Shown here one piece after another: positions 62,481 through 62,534 of a DNA stretch of 62,534 nt (positions are counted from its first letter, which is position 1; every line of letters begins with the position of its first letter). Source of the DNA: Streptococcus sp. (GTDB lineage Bacteria; Bacillota; Bacilli; Lactobacillales; Streptococcaceae); contig DOTL01000001.1 in NCBI GenBank assembly GCA_003521145.1, forward strand, positions 1 to 62,534, written 5' to 3'. The translations under genes and the position numbers were made by a program. The notes under the pieces are model-generated. The model was not told where the DNA came from, did not search any database, and saw only the letters and a list, made by a program, of their open reading frames with translations.

Positions 62481-62534
62481 GGCTCTTTGTCAACTGTAGT
62501 GGGTGACGAAAAGCTAACATCTAGAGAGGACCGG
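62481..62534. mobile_element. Possible end of an insertion sequence (ISL3-like)
   Basis: The last 54 bases start GGCTCTTTGTCAACTGTAGT, which resembles the terminal inverted repeats of ISL3-family elements common in S. thermophilus (these typically begin GGCTCTTT). It abuts the ptsHI terminator. No transposase is included in the window, so this rests on memory of the terminus only. Confidence 0.35.

Noticed and set aside
1..62534. tRNA, rRNA and CRISPR arrays
   Set aside because: No cloverleaf-like or rRNA-like sequence and no regularly spaced identical repeats were seen; the only exact direct repeat of note is the 33-bp duplication at 20111.

Overview
The window looks like a chromosomal segment of Streptococcus thermophilus or a very close salivarius-group relative. 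The basis is the low-GC streptococcal core gene content (class Ib nrdHEF, glucokinase beside YqgQ, dpr-perR, the murD-murG-divIB/ftsA-ftsZ-ylmEFGH-divIVA cell-division cluster, ptsHI) combined with many decaying genes, which is typical of dairy-adapted S. thermophilus. Species was inferred by recognition, not by a database search.

Layout. 1-11700: lysS (minus), a LysM cell-surface protein with a small membrane partner, a HAD phosphatase behind an unusually structured leader, a coiled-coil gene ended by an in-frame stop, a histidine phosphatase plus YbaK/EbsC pair, a GH25 muramidase, a PAS-like fragment, two clear pseudogenes (Cof-type HAD and a DUF2974-like lipase), a Pr6Pr membrane protein and an SDR dehydrogenase. 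11740-22860: a type I restriction-modification operon in the order hsdR - HEPN protein - DUF3800-like protein - hsdS - KAP P-loop NTPase - PD-(D/E)XK-like protein - hsdM. The inserted genes are much more AT-rich than hsdR and hsdM, and this is the best candidate for a new defence module. 22875-26992: Rpn-family remnant, secreted DNA/RNA endonuclease, lemA-htpX, and an ECF-type S component with a DUF4430 lipoprotein.

27100-38600: ppc, holA, sodA, a membrane-anchored serine hydrolase, a prepilin peptidase with a competence (cin-box-like) promoter, the peroxide-response pair dpr-perR, yqgQ-glcK-typA and a small DUF3165-like membrane protein. 38600-51430: the division and wall cluster murD-murG-divIB, ftsA-ftsZ-ylmE-sepF-ylmG-ylmH-divIVA, then a T-box leader and ileS. 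51468-55240: nrdHEF on the minus strand, with two NrdR-like boxes exactly 32 bp apart. 55356-60183: the citrate branch acnA-gltA-icd, in which acnA carries a frameshift in an A8 tract and icd has an internal deletion while gltA is intact; the route from oxaloacetate to 2-oxoglutarate is predicted to be lost. 60354-62480: ptsH-ptsI. The last bases resemble an insertion-sequence end.

Cross-cutting patterns: several promoters place the -10 box exactly six bases before an ATG without a Shine-Dalgarno sequence (26127, 30058, 35225), implying leaderless mRNAs. No tRNA, rRNA or CRISPR array was seen.
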